This document shows positions 10,915-21,401 of a DNA stretch of 64,000 nt, piece by piece (the first letter of the stretch is position 1; each line of letters starts with the position of its first letter). This stretch comes from Apoda limacodes (lineage: Eukaryota; Arthropoda; Insecta; Lepidoptera; Limacodidae), in assembly GCA_946406115.1 (NCBI GenBank), contig OX291557.1:1396501-1460500 (forward strand), written 5' to 3'. The notes under the pieces were generated by a model. The model was not told the origin of the DNA. It was given only the letters and a program-made list of their open reading frames with translations, and did no database searches. Made by a program: the position numbers and the translations under genes.

Positions 10915-12010
10915 TACTGATTACTTTTTACTGTCTGGTATTTGGATGACGGTACCCTGGGAGATGGAAGGTACAGTAAACGATATCAAAAATGATCTTT
11001 TAGAATTTATTGAAAAATTCAAGAGCATAATCTTTCCCTCAACCTCTCTAAATGTGAGCTATTCATTTTAGATCGATTTTTCTATAGTAAAAAACAATGT
11101 GTTTTTCAAGATTTCCAGGTCAAAGCTCCAAATTTTAAATTAATTAGTTTCTATACCTCTTAGGTGCTCCAATTTTGTTGAAAGTATTGAATATTTTTTG
11201 GCGAAACAGCTTCAACAATTTATTGAACTCATCGTAAAATTAAATATTTTAAGTTCACATATAGCATACACATTACTTTAAGTTCACATATAGCATACAC
11301 ATTACTTAAACATTGCCTTTTTGTCCCTCAATTTAAGTATCATCTTTCAATTCCGATTTTGAAATTTGCGAATATATTAGAACAATTTGATACTAGCCTT
11401 AAAACTGTATTTCAAAAAAAAATATCTTTTTCACAAACAGCATGGGATCAATCTTCCCTACCAATTAAATTCGGAGGAATTGGTATCAGGAAAATATCAA
11501 GTGTTGCTGTACCTGCTTTTCTTTCTTCCATATATAGCAGTAATGAGCTTTGTAAAAAAGAAGCTACGGAAGAGTGGAAATCTCTCTGTATCAATGAAGA
11601 TATTCCGAAGAAATCAAACCGTCAGACGCTTTGGGATACTCCAATGATACAGATATCAAAAAAAAAAAAAAATTAAAAATTGTACTATTGTGTTACTAGT
11701 CTCGGCCAAGGAATCTGGTTACTGGCTCCAAGCTATTTCATGTTCAAACCTTGGTAAACTGCATGACAACAGCAGTTTCCAAATTGCGATCGGCCTTCGC
11801 TTAGGAGTGCAGATTTGCCATCCCCTAACATGCCCGTATGGTGTGGTGTGGAACATGCTGAACAGTGCTGGCAGGTTTTCCCGCCACGGCTCGCTTAATG
11901 ATATTACAAAACGGACTCTTGCCACCATCAACGTGCCAACCGTTCTTGAACCCCTTGGAGTTTACCGTAATGGTGCCGAGCTTTATTATGGGACGCTACA
12001 TAGCTGCGCT
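10915..12010 (+). pseudogene. Decayed non-LTR retrotransposon polyprotein (YLDD reverse transcriptase, C-terminal region)
   Basis: Near 10935 the plus strand reads VWYLDDGTLGDG, an RT motif C (YxDD), soon followed by a stop. A later block (11359-11676) contains QTAWDQSSLPIKFGGIGIRK. The block at 11700-11990 contains an ALRLG-like IAIGLRLGVQICHP, then CPYG, GRFSRHGSLNDI and VPTVLEPLGVYR. I know this order from invertebrate retroelement proteins that end in a nuclease-like domain (KRPDG..WDVT), which is missing here. Frameshifts and stops are frequent; a 29-bp sequence is tandemly duplicated near 11250-11307. Clade not assigned. Confidence 0.6.
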
Positions 12011-12059
12011 ACATTTTATTTATATTGTTTAGGTTTTATATTTATTTGTATGATTTAGA

Positions 12060-13125
12060 TTTATATTATTTTAGTTTAATTATACTGATTTGTATATATA
12101 CACATTATATATTTACTGTGGAAGGAGATATAGTGCCTTAATTGAAATGGGAGGAAGTATCAAGAATATGAATTAAAAAAGTAATGAAATGTCATGGTTC
12201 TGAACCACCTTAATAAAAAAATTAACTAATTAAAAAACCTACTGGTTTGTCTTTTTACTGTAACTTGATGCTGTACTGCACTCATTGTACTATGATTAAA
12301 TACTTTTTACTTGTTTATGAATGAATTAAGATGACGTGTGTCGTCTTACTCAGAGTACCTAGACTACCTTGCTTGCTTATACATATTCATATTTCTGTCG
12401 TTTAATCTAACGCGACAGATGGTTTATTTGTTTCCACAATTTATTTATTTACAAATTAAGTGCCATTGACAACGTCACAATGCATGTTTTCTTTTTTTGT
12501 TTTGACAGTAATGACATAGATATTATCCGTAATATTTTGACAGCATGGAGCGCGAGGGTGGTAGCTTTTGACATTGACGTGGTGAGATCATTGATATTTA
12601 TACCTACTACTTAAGTACTACAAGGCTTAACCGGGTAACTTAACGCGACTTGGTGGCTTAACGGGATCATTTTATTTAAGTTTTTAATTATTATTATTTT
12701 TGTATGAAAAAAATAATCACATTAAAGACAAAAAATACATTCGTTATCTTAATCTATATTCTCGATACTCTCTTCTATTTCAATTTAGGCATTATATTTC
12801 CTTCCACATTATATATATTTATATTTTTTATTTTATTTTTATGATACTTTTTTATATTTGAAACGTGTCGGTATCGTGCAGTTAAGACGCAGTCCCTACC
12901 TAACTAGCGCCGCTATAAGATATTATGTATTTCTTCTCTATACAAAACAAATTTCAAAAATGTTACAATAGTTAAGTGACGAGCTATTTTGAGAACGCTA
13001 TAGTTTGTTATGCTAACGTTCCAAAAATTACGTTAGGTGATTTTTGCTATTTTTAGACCCCCCACCCCCCCCTCTACCGTCTGTAAGAAGTTCGCAACTG
13101 TGTGTGTTTACTAATGAATTTTAAC
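12060..13125. other. AT-rich spacer, nothing recognised
   Basis: Contains poly-T stretches and a C-run at about 13058-13071. No coding motif, RNA gene or named repeat was seen. Confidence 0.5.
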
Positions 13126-13127
13126 AG

Positions 13128-14290
13128 TTTAAATAGTCAAATTATCGTGTTAGTGAAATTATCACCAGTGTGACGGTTGGATCTCGAGTAAGCATCGATG
13201 CTGGTGAAGACTCCGCTGACGACCTGGATGAATCTCACACCGATGACATCTCGACAGTGATAGAGAATGAAACACCAAGTTTCTCGGAAGACACATTTTC
13301 AAAAGATGATGTGTTTTACAATGCTTCTAGTGCCCCGTTAGGTTGTGCTCCGGTTATACCCACAAGTTCACAATATGGACTTGCTATTGTTGGCCAGGAT
13401 AGTTGTGCTAATCAAACAGGGGGAGCATTGCCAAATAGTAATATTTCTGAAGTGGCCGACATGCGTGTCAGTGTAACAAATGCTGGGGCAAGTAGTATTA
13501 TCAATTTTATAGGCAATACAAAACCCCAAAAAGGTATGAAAGAAATACAGGAACATGTTAGGAATTAACGTTTTAAAGTTGTTAAGATAGAAAGTTGTAC
13601 CATTTCGCAGGGGACGTTGGATGTGCATGGACTATTTGGATCATACTACCACTCAACAGAGTACACCAATAACATTAAACAATAACTTGGATATTACGAA
13701 ACTAATTCTGGACAAGCCCCAGACAGTGGAGTTGTTATAAATGATAGTCAACTCGATGAAAATGATCTAATCAACAAATGTCCGGAAGATCTACAAGGAA
13801 ACCCTGTGACATGAGAACATAGAACAAATTCCAGCAGATGCATCAAATACCTAATCAGCAAATGCATCAAAATATACAGCAATTGCAACAGCAAATGCCC
13901 CAGATGCAAGGTATGCCTACCCAAGGACAGATTAGTCAAGTTACCCAAGGACAGATTAGTCAAGTTGCTAATCAGCAACCACAATTACCACAAATGCCGA
14001 GCCGGAACAAATTCCTTCGATGCAACTGAACCAGATAAACTTGGGACAGAGTCACCATTTGCAGAGCCAGCAGTCTATGGGGTCACAACAACCACAACTT
14101 CAGCATATGCCTTGTGAAGCTCAGATTCAAGCTATGCAAAATCAGCAACTACCAATATACAGCAAATTTTAATGCCTACACAGTTAGCTGGACCCAATCA
14201 GCAAATACCTCAAATGCATCAGTTGACTACGCAAGGTTAAATATGAATGTAAGCGGGTGGTACGGGAACGAGTGATGCAAACAACAGCTG
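13128..14290 (+). pseudogene. Pseudogene of the long TSC22-family isoform (bunched-like)
   Basis: The TSC22 family are leucine-zipper regulators; long isoforms carry two conserved boxes ahead of the zipper. Box 1 is visible at about 13145-13255: an ITSVT core followed by EDSADDLDESHTDDIS. Box 2 is visible as RFKVVKIES (13569-13595) and, in a shifted frame, PFRRGRWMCMDYLD (13600-13641). After it come an acidic stretch and a Gln/Met-rich region (13838-14000). A stop replaces the residue before RFKVV, and at least two further frameshifts and stops follow. The C-terminal zipper is absent; only a faint trace near 14255-14275 might precede it. In flies these boxes lie in one large exon, so an absence of introns does not prove retrocopying. 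Product is not functional. Confidence 0.8.
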
Positions 14291-14515
14291 ATTTAACACT
14301 GGTTTATTAGCGCAGCTTGAGTGGGGACGCAGCCCCAGTGTATGTATCTACTTAGCATACATAACACTTAGTTTTTAACTTTTTTCTACCTCTACTTAGT
14401 TTTCTTTTATATCAAGCTTTTTGTACGTTTTGTATTCCTAGAAGTTTGGAATAGAAGTTTTGTTGATAGCTTTACCATTGTATTGTGCAGTGCAGTAACT
14501 CTTTGTCGGTATTGG

Positions 14516-14757
14516 TTTGTCAGTTAATCACTTAACTACTTTGTTTGTCAGTTAATAACTTAACTATTTTGTTTCTCAGTTAATCACTTAATTACTTTGT
14601 TTGTCAGTTAATCACTTAAATACTTTGTTTGTCAGTTAATCACTTAACTATTTTGTTTCTCAGTTAATCACTAAACAACTTTGTTTTTCAATTAGTTTTT
14701 CAATTAGTAATCACTTAACTATTTTGTTTCTCAGTTAATCACTTAACTACTTTGTTT
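14516..14757. repeat. 28-bp tandem repeat, about 8.6 units
   Basis: Units of the type tttgtcagttaatcactt plus aactac recur every 28 bp (14521, 14549, 14577 and so on) with point changes. One unit is interrupted by a short cttttcaattag duplication near 14690. Confidence 0.9.
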
Positions 14758-15706
14758 GCGGTAACAGTTGGGTACGAGTTAATTAAAATGTTAAACCATC
14801 CCCGTTACTCAAGTCAGTAAAAACCATCTGGTTCCGTGATGACTGTGACACGCATTGTCCGTTTCCTTAAGCTCTAATGAAAAAAACGTGTAGTTTAAGT
14901 TTATGGTTATTGATGACCAGCATTGCGGATTAATTCGTTATTCTACACATTTTGATGGTTGTCTGACATCGCCCCGCGTGACTTTGGTCATTTTAGGATT
15001 TTTGCGCTGCTATTTTATTTTCAAAATATGTTTGTATCAAAACTGAAAATCCCGGGCTTATGATGAAAAACTCTATTCGTGATAAAATCTCCGGATTGCG
15101 GGACCAGAAAATCGTTAGGATCCCGGGATCCTGGGATTATTACCCCTAGACTAAATTCTTAAACACAACATTATTCTATTTCAGATATCTTTCTTTTCCG
15201 TCGCTTTTTGAAGAAGATTTTCTGAATAAAATGAAGTAAAATGGGTTAAATTTGTTTGTTTCGGTCGATTTTAATTTCTTCAGTTGGTTTATGGTGTACA
15301 AGTTGGTGGATATTATAACCTGCTTAATTAAAGGCTATGCCAAAGATACTTAAGTACGTTATCGCGCTAATAAGTTCTATTTTAATGTAAATGTATAAAT
15401 GATTGTGGCTCTTTACATCCTTAATCGAGTCTCCCTTGCACGATGAGTTAGTTGTACCAGATTACCTTGATTCCCGTCAAGTCATGGGGATTACATGAAA
15501 TGGGACGGAAGGGAAAGTCGCGTTGTGGCAGACGTATCGTGACGTGACGTGACACTTTCCTCTACCGTTTTTTGCTCCCGATATATGTTTCGTTAAAACA
15601 TTCCCACCAAGTCGTTGGTACTTGTCCACTCGAACTCACGACCCGCGTGAACAGAGTATATTTCGAATATTCATACAAAGTAAACGCAAAAGCTTGTTTA
15701 TTTGTA
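14758..15706. other. Non-coding spacer, nothing recognised
   Basis: Contains a palindromic ggatcccgggatcc near 15118 and a gacgtgacgtgacac run near 15540, but no gene or known element. Confidence 0.45.
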
Positions 15707-15757
15707 TGAGCCGTAACTAAATTGTGTGAGCCGTAACTAAATTGTGTGAGCCGTAAT
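15707..15757. repeat. 20-bp tandem repeat, about 2.5 units
   Basis: tgagccgtaactaaattgtg is repeated at 15707, 15727 and partly at 15747. Confidence 0.85.
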
Positions 15758-16020
15758 GTATTGGCGACATTTAACGTTATGGGTATATATTTGTATTAAA
15801 CCCTTGGGCTCGCCTCAGCCATCAAGTAAAGGCCTTCCTTGGAGCAAGACATAGACATAGACAAACATTTATTCAACATCATTTCGCTCACAAAGATAAA
15901 AACATATATTTAAAAATAGCTAAATTACAGAAAATTGAAATTACAAACGAAAAAGACAAAACAATAAAGGAGTTGTTCTGTAAGTAGGTATATCGTGAGC
16001 GCTGTGATGTTGAAATGGGT

Positions 16021-16094
16021 ACCAGCTCAGCTTGTGCCGCGACATGAGTGACACAGCACCATCTCAGCTTGTGCCGCGACACGAGTGCCACAGC
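16021..16094. repeat. 37-bp tandem duplication
   Basis: The unit accagctcagcttgtgccgc and onwards at 16021 repeats at 16058 with four changes (ctcagcttgtgccgcgacac core). Confidence 0.85.
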
Positions 16095-16443
16095 GCTGAT
16101 TTTCAGCGGAGCCCAAGGTTGGAATCTGCACCTGCGCGAGTAACACGATCGTGGTCTCGCTGTTTACTATAATTAAAAACGATTTCACTACTGATTTTAG
16201 TGAAATTATACCTTTAATAATATTATATGTAGATACCTTCATATACTAAGATAATACACTAATGAAGCTAATAAATTAAATATAAATAAATAAATAAATT
16301 AAATTAAATATTGCACATTACTATTTATCTATCCCTATTCAATTAAAGCATGTTGAGTATATCTTGGCCACCTGGCGCTGTTCTCGTGTTTCTTTTGATA
16401 TTGTAAAAAATGTTTCTTTAATTGTTATTTAAAGGTGCTTACT

Positions 16444-16713
16444 GTATTGAGTGCGCGAATGGGTGGGGGTAAGTTATTGAGTGCGCGAATGGGTGGGGGT
16501 AAGTTATTGAGTGCGCGAATGGGTGGGGGTAAGTTATTGAGTGCGCGAATGGGTGGGGGTAAGTTATTGAGTGCGCGAATGGGTGGGGGTAAGTTATTGA
16601 GTGCGCGAATGGGTGGGGGTAAGTTATTGAGTGCGCGAATGGGTGGGGGTAAGTTATTGAGTGCGCGAATGGGTGGGGGTAAGTTATTGAGTGCGCGAAT
16701 GGGTGGGGGTAAG
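16444..16713. repeat. 30-bp minisatellite, nine essentially identical units
   Basis: The unit ttattgagtgcgcgaatggg plus tgggggtaag is repeated nine times without visible change except the first base. Because 30 is a multiple of three and the unit has no stop in one frame on each strand, both strands show artificial open frames (16435-16812 and 16738-16439). Neither has an independent sign of being a gene. Confidence 0.97.
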
Positions 16714-16973
16714 TTATTCCAACATTTAGTGGCCGCATACCTAAAACTTACTACAAGAGTTAAGTTAAGTCATAGTCCAAATCTTGGGCAAATTTCCTGT
16801 ATTCAGAACTAGACGGATCGGACGTATTTTTGTATGTTTGTGTAAGTAAGTACGTATACTTGTAGGGTTCTCGGTGAGTAACTTATTTGTAGCGTTCGGA
16901 ACGTGTCACCGACGTGGATAAAACAAAGCCTTTTAAATTTTAAAAAACACGAGTTTTAAATGAATTCGACATG

Positions 16974-17140
16974 ACTGCCTCTGTGGCTCAATGGGCTCAG
17001 TCTGCCTGCCTGCCACCGAAAGCGTAGGTTCGATTCGTGCAGCGTAATTCCGTTTTATACAAGGCCAGTTGGCAAGAGTCTTGAAATTTAAATATAAATT
17101 TAAATACAAGATTAGTAGTAGTATTTAGTTAGTACAAGTT
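16974..17140 (+). mobile_element. tRNA-derived SINE
   Basis: An A-box-like sequence, gtggctcaatgggc (16983-16996), and a B box, ggttcgattcg (17027-17037), are spaced as in a tRNA gene, which supports an internal RNA polymerase III promoter. The head does not fold as a clean tRNA (extra tgcctgcctgcc run). It is followed by an unrelated AT-rich body and A/T tail (about 17080-17110). I therefore call a SINE, not a tRNA. Source tRNA not assigned. Confidence 0.65.
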
Positions 17141-17269
17141 TCATTACGCAGAAGGTAATCGTGTATATTTTGGAAAGATCTACAACGCTGGCTTGGTGCC
17201 GTAGTATACTAATAATATATAGTATAGCATCGCGCGTTCGCCATCAAGGCATGCTATGGTATTCAGCGG

Positions 17270-18202
17270 GTAAGTGACGGACCGAGTGTGAATTCGTTCC
17301 TGGCTGCTGCAGAGGTTCCGTGCAAATGCTTCGGCTTTGAACACCCCACGGCCAGGGCCTAGTCGATCTTCAAGGACCCCGCATAACATTGAAGTGGTGG
17401 AACGGAATTTACATGGAAATCCACGACTTTCAATGCGGAAAAGGGTGACTTCATTGGGACTTCCAGGAGCCATCATTCACGAAGTTTTGAAAAAAAATCC
17501 AAAGTTTCATCCTTTTAAAATTCAAATCGTTCAAGAACTGTCACAAAGTGACTATCATTGTCGATAAAATTTTTGTGAAACGATGTTTTGGAGCGCTTTT
17601 GCACGGTGAATTCCATTTAAACGCGCACGTTTACAAGAAAAAAATCCGTTACTGGTCTCCAAGAACCCGTAACCCTCGACTGAAACACAAAAAACCATGA
17701 CACTGCCCCAGGGTAACAGTTTGGTTCGCTTTATCCACGAATGGGATAATTAGACGTTTTTTTTTTAAAATGGCCTTGAAAATGCCCGGGGCCAGGCGAC
17801 AAACATCAATAGTGAGAATTATGGACGCATGATTACGGATTTCTTTTTGCCGAACCTGCGAGCTCATCTATCGTTCTCTTCACACACGTGGTTCCAGCAG
17901 GATGGTGCGACCGCACACACGAATGGTGCGACCGCACACACGGATGGTGCGACCGCACACACGGCCAGAGTTTCAATGAATTTGCTTCGAGAAGCTTTCC
18001 CTCACAAAATGATTAGTCGCTTTGGAGACATCCCGTGGCCGTGGTTTTGAGCAGAGAGTGCAACTCGATGGAAGACATCTGGATAACGCAATCTTTAAAC
18101 AATGAATCTGCACTTTTAAACTATGTACCTTTACTTTTAAATTAACGATACATCAACTAGTTATTTTTTTATTAATTATTGCCGCCAGACACCCTGTATA
18201 AA
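17270..18202 (+). pseudogene. Tc1/mariner-superfamily transposase remnant (insect Tc3-like, DUF4817 type)
   Basis: Frames read SRSSRTPHNIEVVERNL, then FHPFKIQIVQELSQSDY (helix-turn-helix region), FHLNARVYKKKIRYWSP, RVTVWFALSTNGII, and finally WFQQDGATAHT with SMNLLREAFPHKMISRFGD. These match the DDE region of insect IS630/Tc1-mariner transposases of the WFQQDGATAHTA class. The second catalytic Asp region (QQDG) survives but the first (normally SDEAHF) is replaced by FARGEF. Stops at 17564 and near 17829, frameshifts, and a threefold 21-bp duplication inside the QQDGATAHT motif show it is inactive. The right end has gccgccagacaccctgtata (18181-18200), a plausible terminal repeat; no left partner seen. 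Confidence 0.7.
17901..17963. repeat. 21-bp triplication inside the transposase motif
   Basis: gatggtgcgaccgcacacac plus g occurs at 17901, 17922 and 17943 with one base change, giving three copies of DGATAHT. It is in frame but would insert 14 residues next to a catalytic Asp. Confidence 0.9.
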
Positions 18203-18514
18203 GAGAGAAAAAGAGAATTTCGTAAGTTTGTTTAACATATTTATTTAATATTAAAAATAATATTTATATATACCTGTACAAATTCAGGGTGGGTTGCTAG
18301 TGTTGATTAAATCCAACTTACCTGATTCCGGACTATACGCGATTATTCGCAAATCGTCATTTTGTGATGTTAATTTCTCTTTATATTCTGTTCAGTTCCT
18401 ATAACCAGTCCACGTCTCCAAATATTCTCTCGTACATTTTACCAGACCCTTTCCACATATGTAAAAGTTGCCGAAATCTGTTTACAAATAACGAAGTTAT
18501 GCGGTAACATACAT
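18203..18514. other. Non-coding, nothing recognised
   Basis: AT-rich sequence between the transposase remnant and the next repeat. Confidence 0.5.
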
Positions 18515-19095
18515 AAAAAACCGGCGAAGTGCTAGTTGGACTCACGCACCGAGGGTTCCATACCTACCACGATTTACGTTATTTACAAACACAAACAAAA
18601 ATATTTTTATATTTGAGTTGATTGAATGAAACGTAAATTGCGGTTTACGATTTATGGCGTATTAAAAAAAAGAACTACTTACTAGATCTAGTTCATACGA
18701 ATTTTTGGTAAAAGTTTGCATGGTAATGTAAATCATATTTTTTTTTAGTTTTATCATTCTCTTATTTTATAAGTTATAGGGGGGGGAACGCATTTTTAAC
18801 ACTTTGGAAGTGTCTCTTGCGCAAACGATTCAGTTTAGAAAAAAATGATATTAGAAACCTCAATATCATTTTTGAAGACCTATCCATCCCACACGTATGG
18901 CTTTGCTGAAAAAAAATGTTTGAGTTTCAGTTTTAAGTATGGGGAACCCCCAAAATTTATTGTTTTTTTTCTATCTACTTCTTTTCTTAAAATTTCGGAA
19001 AAAAGTGGCTGTGACATACGGACAGACAGACACACAGACATGACGAATCCATAAGGGTTATGTGTTTTGCCAATTGGCTACGAAACCCTAAAAAC
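18515..19095 (+). repeat. Dispersed insect repeat (GAGGGTTCC...GGAACCCTA type)
   Basis: Starts aaaaaccggcgaagtgctag with actcacgcaccgagggttcc and ends acagacagacacacagacat followed by ggctacgaaaccctaaaaa. Related copies in this window are at 54163-54560, 54620-54793 and 56040-56215. Family name not assigned; it behaves as a short interspersed element. Confidence 0.6.
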
Positions 19096-19599
19096 ATGCC
19101 GATTTATTGATAACCTTTTTATAAAGTCGATTGAAAATATACGTTAGCAGTTTCCTACTGACGCGTAGGCTGGCCTTTTATAAAATGGAAAGACTCACTT
19201 ACAAACAATAACGTTTGTCTTGAGTCTGTTTCCATTATCTGGTATTCATATTACGAGCCTTGCTTTGTTTGGGACAACACACAGCGGCGGTCTGTGCATA
19301 TTTATAACTTAAACACAACGCCCGAAGCTAAGTATACGCGAACTTGTACTTTTTCGGTTTCGCTTTTGTTTGTGCGAACTTAGTGCAAGTTTGTGTACCT
19401 GTTGTTCAATTTATTTGCGTTAGAGAATCAAAGAAGTTGTTCGGGCACTCACCGCACTCGCCGCACTCGCCGCACTCACTGCACTCGCCGCACTCACCAC
19501 TGACGCGGAGAGCATGTGAAACGAACGGCAAGGGTGGACTGTATAACTTTTTCTTCTTCGCGGGGAAATAAAATAAAACACTTCTTCAGTTGTAAAGGT
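19096..19599. other. Non-coding with a 9-bp repeat (19446-19499)
   Basis: At 19446-19499 six 9-bp units (cactcgccg and variants) give a His-Ser-Pro repeat in one frame (19344-19571). I see no domain or splice evidence for a gene. Confidence 0.5.
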
Positions 19600-20015
19600 G
19601 CACAGCGCGCTCTTCTTAAAGCTTGTTCGCGTCTCGACGAACAGTGGATGAGTGAGTGAGGCGGCTTACGTGGACATCTTTTTCACCCCTATACGGGCAA
19701 AATAGGTACGGGTATCGGGTTAAAGACGAGTATTTTAACCCATGACCCGGGCGAGTCTCGAGGGTGAGCGCACCCTCGGTAATTTTTTAGAGAGGGCCTA
19801 CTTTTCAGGCCCCCGTCAGCATATTAGTGGCCACTTTGTGAAAGTGGCGAAGAGGAAATAAAATAAAAACAATAGTACAAACGATAAATGTTTAAAAACT
19901 GAGATAAAATAAGATAAAAAATGAGAAAGAAAAACGAAAAAACGAAAGTGGAGAATAAAGATAAACAAAGGTGATTTTAAACGAAAAAACTAACTAAGCT
20001 AACATTTGAGCCCGG
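19600..20015 (-). other. 3' region of the Jockey-type LINE
   Basis: GC-richer untranslated sequence below the coding region, with two similar gaaataaaataaaa runs (about 19565 and 19855). A clean poly(A) end was not located, so the left boundary is uncertain. Confidence 0.4.
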
Positions 20016-20609
20016 CTAGTTTTTTGGCTCGATTAGCTCCCTAGGGAGAGGTCGGCCTTCAGGTGGATGGGCGTGTAGCGGCGCAATGCCCCTTAGGTGT
20101 GGGTGCGCACTGTTGTCCGCCATGTCTAACAGCCGGGCGGCCAGTCTGGCGAAAAATTCACCTATCGGCTCTGCGTTTGTGTCGTTGCGGACGTAACGCG
20201 GAGCGCCCGTTATTGTCCTCAGCGATTTATTTTGCACGACTTGAAGCTTTTTCTTTTTAGTGGTGGATAGCAATGCGTACCAAGCCGGCGCGGCGTACGT
20301 CAAACGGGACCTAACGTAGAGCTTGTATAGCCGGACTTTGGTTTTAAACGGCAGGTCAGATGAACTTTGGTTTTAAGCGGCAGGTCAGATGAAAATAATG
20401 GCCATAGGGCCGCCCTGGCGCCGACTGCTCTGGCTGCCGCATGCTCGACCATTTTGGTCATGCGCAGCTTGCGGTCGATAACGCAGCCGAGGTATTTCAC
20501 ACTGCTCTGCCACTCAATTACCTGCCCGCGAAATACAAGCTCCTTAGGTAAAAGTCTCTGTTACTGCTATACTCCACTTGTCAAGCCAGCACGGGAGGAT
20601 ATCCAATAA
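20016..20609 (-). pseudogene. LINE ORF2 C-terminal region after the RT
   Basis: Two frames read KYLGCVIDRKLRMTKMVEHA and then MTYAAPAWYALLSTTKKKKL with LQVVQNKSLRTITGAPRYVR. This is the standard order after the RT palm in Jockey elements (YLG...LTY..P.W....V QN..LR.I..AP). The 29-bp tandem duplication actttggttttaaacggcag and onwards at 20335 and 20364 shifts the frame between them. Confidence 0.85.
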
Positions 20610-20612
20610 TCG

Positions 20613-21305
20613 CTACATTTTAGCGGCAGCTAAGTAGGCCTTACGGGATGAGCTTATGTACGCGCTGTCGTCTGCATACAATACTAGGGTGACGTCCGGT
20701 ATGCCAGGCGATAGACCGCTATCGCTAAGCGTGGGAATGTCATTGGTGAAAAGTGCATACAACAGAGGGGAAAGGCAGCTACCTTGTGGGACCCCCGCTG
20801 AAATGGTCTTAGTAGAGGAGTTTTCGTTGTCAACCGAAACATAGAAACTCCGCCCCTCCAGAAAGGAGACTATTATACGCCCATAAATGGGGGGTAAATT
20901 GGTCTCAGAGAGCTTAAACAATAAGCCGGCGTGCCATACACGATCAAAGGCCTTTTCGATATCGATACAGACCCCGACCGTGTACCTGCCCTTGTTCAGC
21001 TCAAAGGCCATGTGATGTAAAACACGAGTAAGCTGAAGAGTGGTGCTGTGGTTACTTCTAAAACCAAACTGTTCTGGCCTTAGATTGATAAAGGGTGATA
21101 CCCTTTTCAATAAAAGACGTTCGAACAGTTTAGCTATGTTAGAAAGTAATGTAATCGGGCAATAATGCTCTGGTTTCTGGCGGCTCTTACCTGGCTTCGG
21201 TATGACAATAATTTTGCCTGTCCTCCAGGCCGTGGGAAAGAAACCTGTGCGCAGGATCCCGTTAAAAATACGGGTTAAGGCCACAAGACCTTTTCTAGGC
21301 AACAT
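20613..21305 (-). pseudogene. Reverse transcriptase domain of the Jockey-type LINE
   Basis: A 230-codon open frame holds the RT fingers and palm. It shows IIVIPKPGKS, EQFGFRSNHSTT, motif A GVCIDIEKAFDRVW, motif B AGVPQGSCLSPLLYALF and motif C VLYADDSAYI. The catalytic aspartates of motifs A and C are present. The protein copies its own RNA at the nicked target by target-primed reverse transcription. The frame is separated from the upstream linker by a frameshift at about 21360, just before SPGPDGIP. Confidence 0.92.
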
Positions 21306-21401
21306 TAATAGGGCCGTGTTCGGAATACCGTCAGGGCCGGGGGATTTCTTTTTATTTAAAAAAGAATTAAATTTTTGACCTCCTTAGGGGAGATAAAATC
21401 A

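Noticed and set aside
13170..13568. Functional bunched/TSC22 gene
   Set aside because: A stop precedes the second conserved box, the box is split by a frameshift, and the leucine zipper is missing.
16444..16713. CRISPR array (regular repeats)
   Set aside because: There are no unique spacers between the units; the units are directly tandem, and the genome is animal.
16435..16812. Long open frames on both strands over a repeat with nine LSARMGGGK units
   Set aside because: Explained by a 30-bp tandem repeat whose length is divisible by three; no start context, domain or splice evidence.
16981..17050. tRNA gene
   Set aside because: A and B boxes are present but the cloverleaf is disrupted by a tgcctgcctgcc expansion and an unrelated tail follows; SINE is the better call.
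19344..19571. His-Ser-Pro repeat protein
   Set aside because: Product of a 9-bp tandem repeat with no flanking domain or gene structure.
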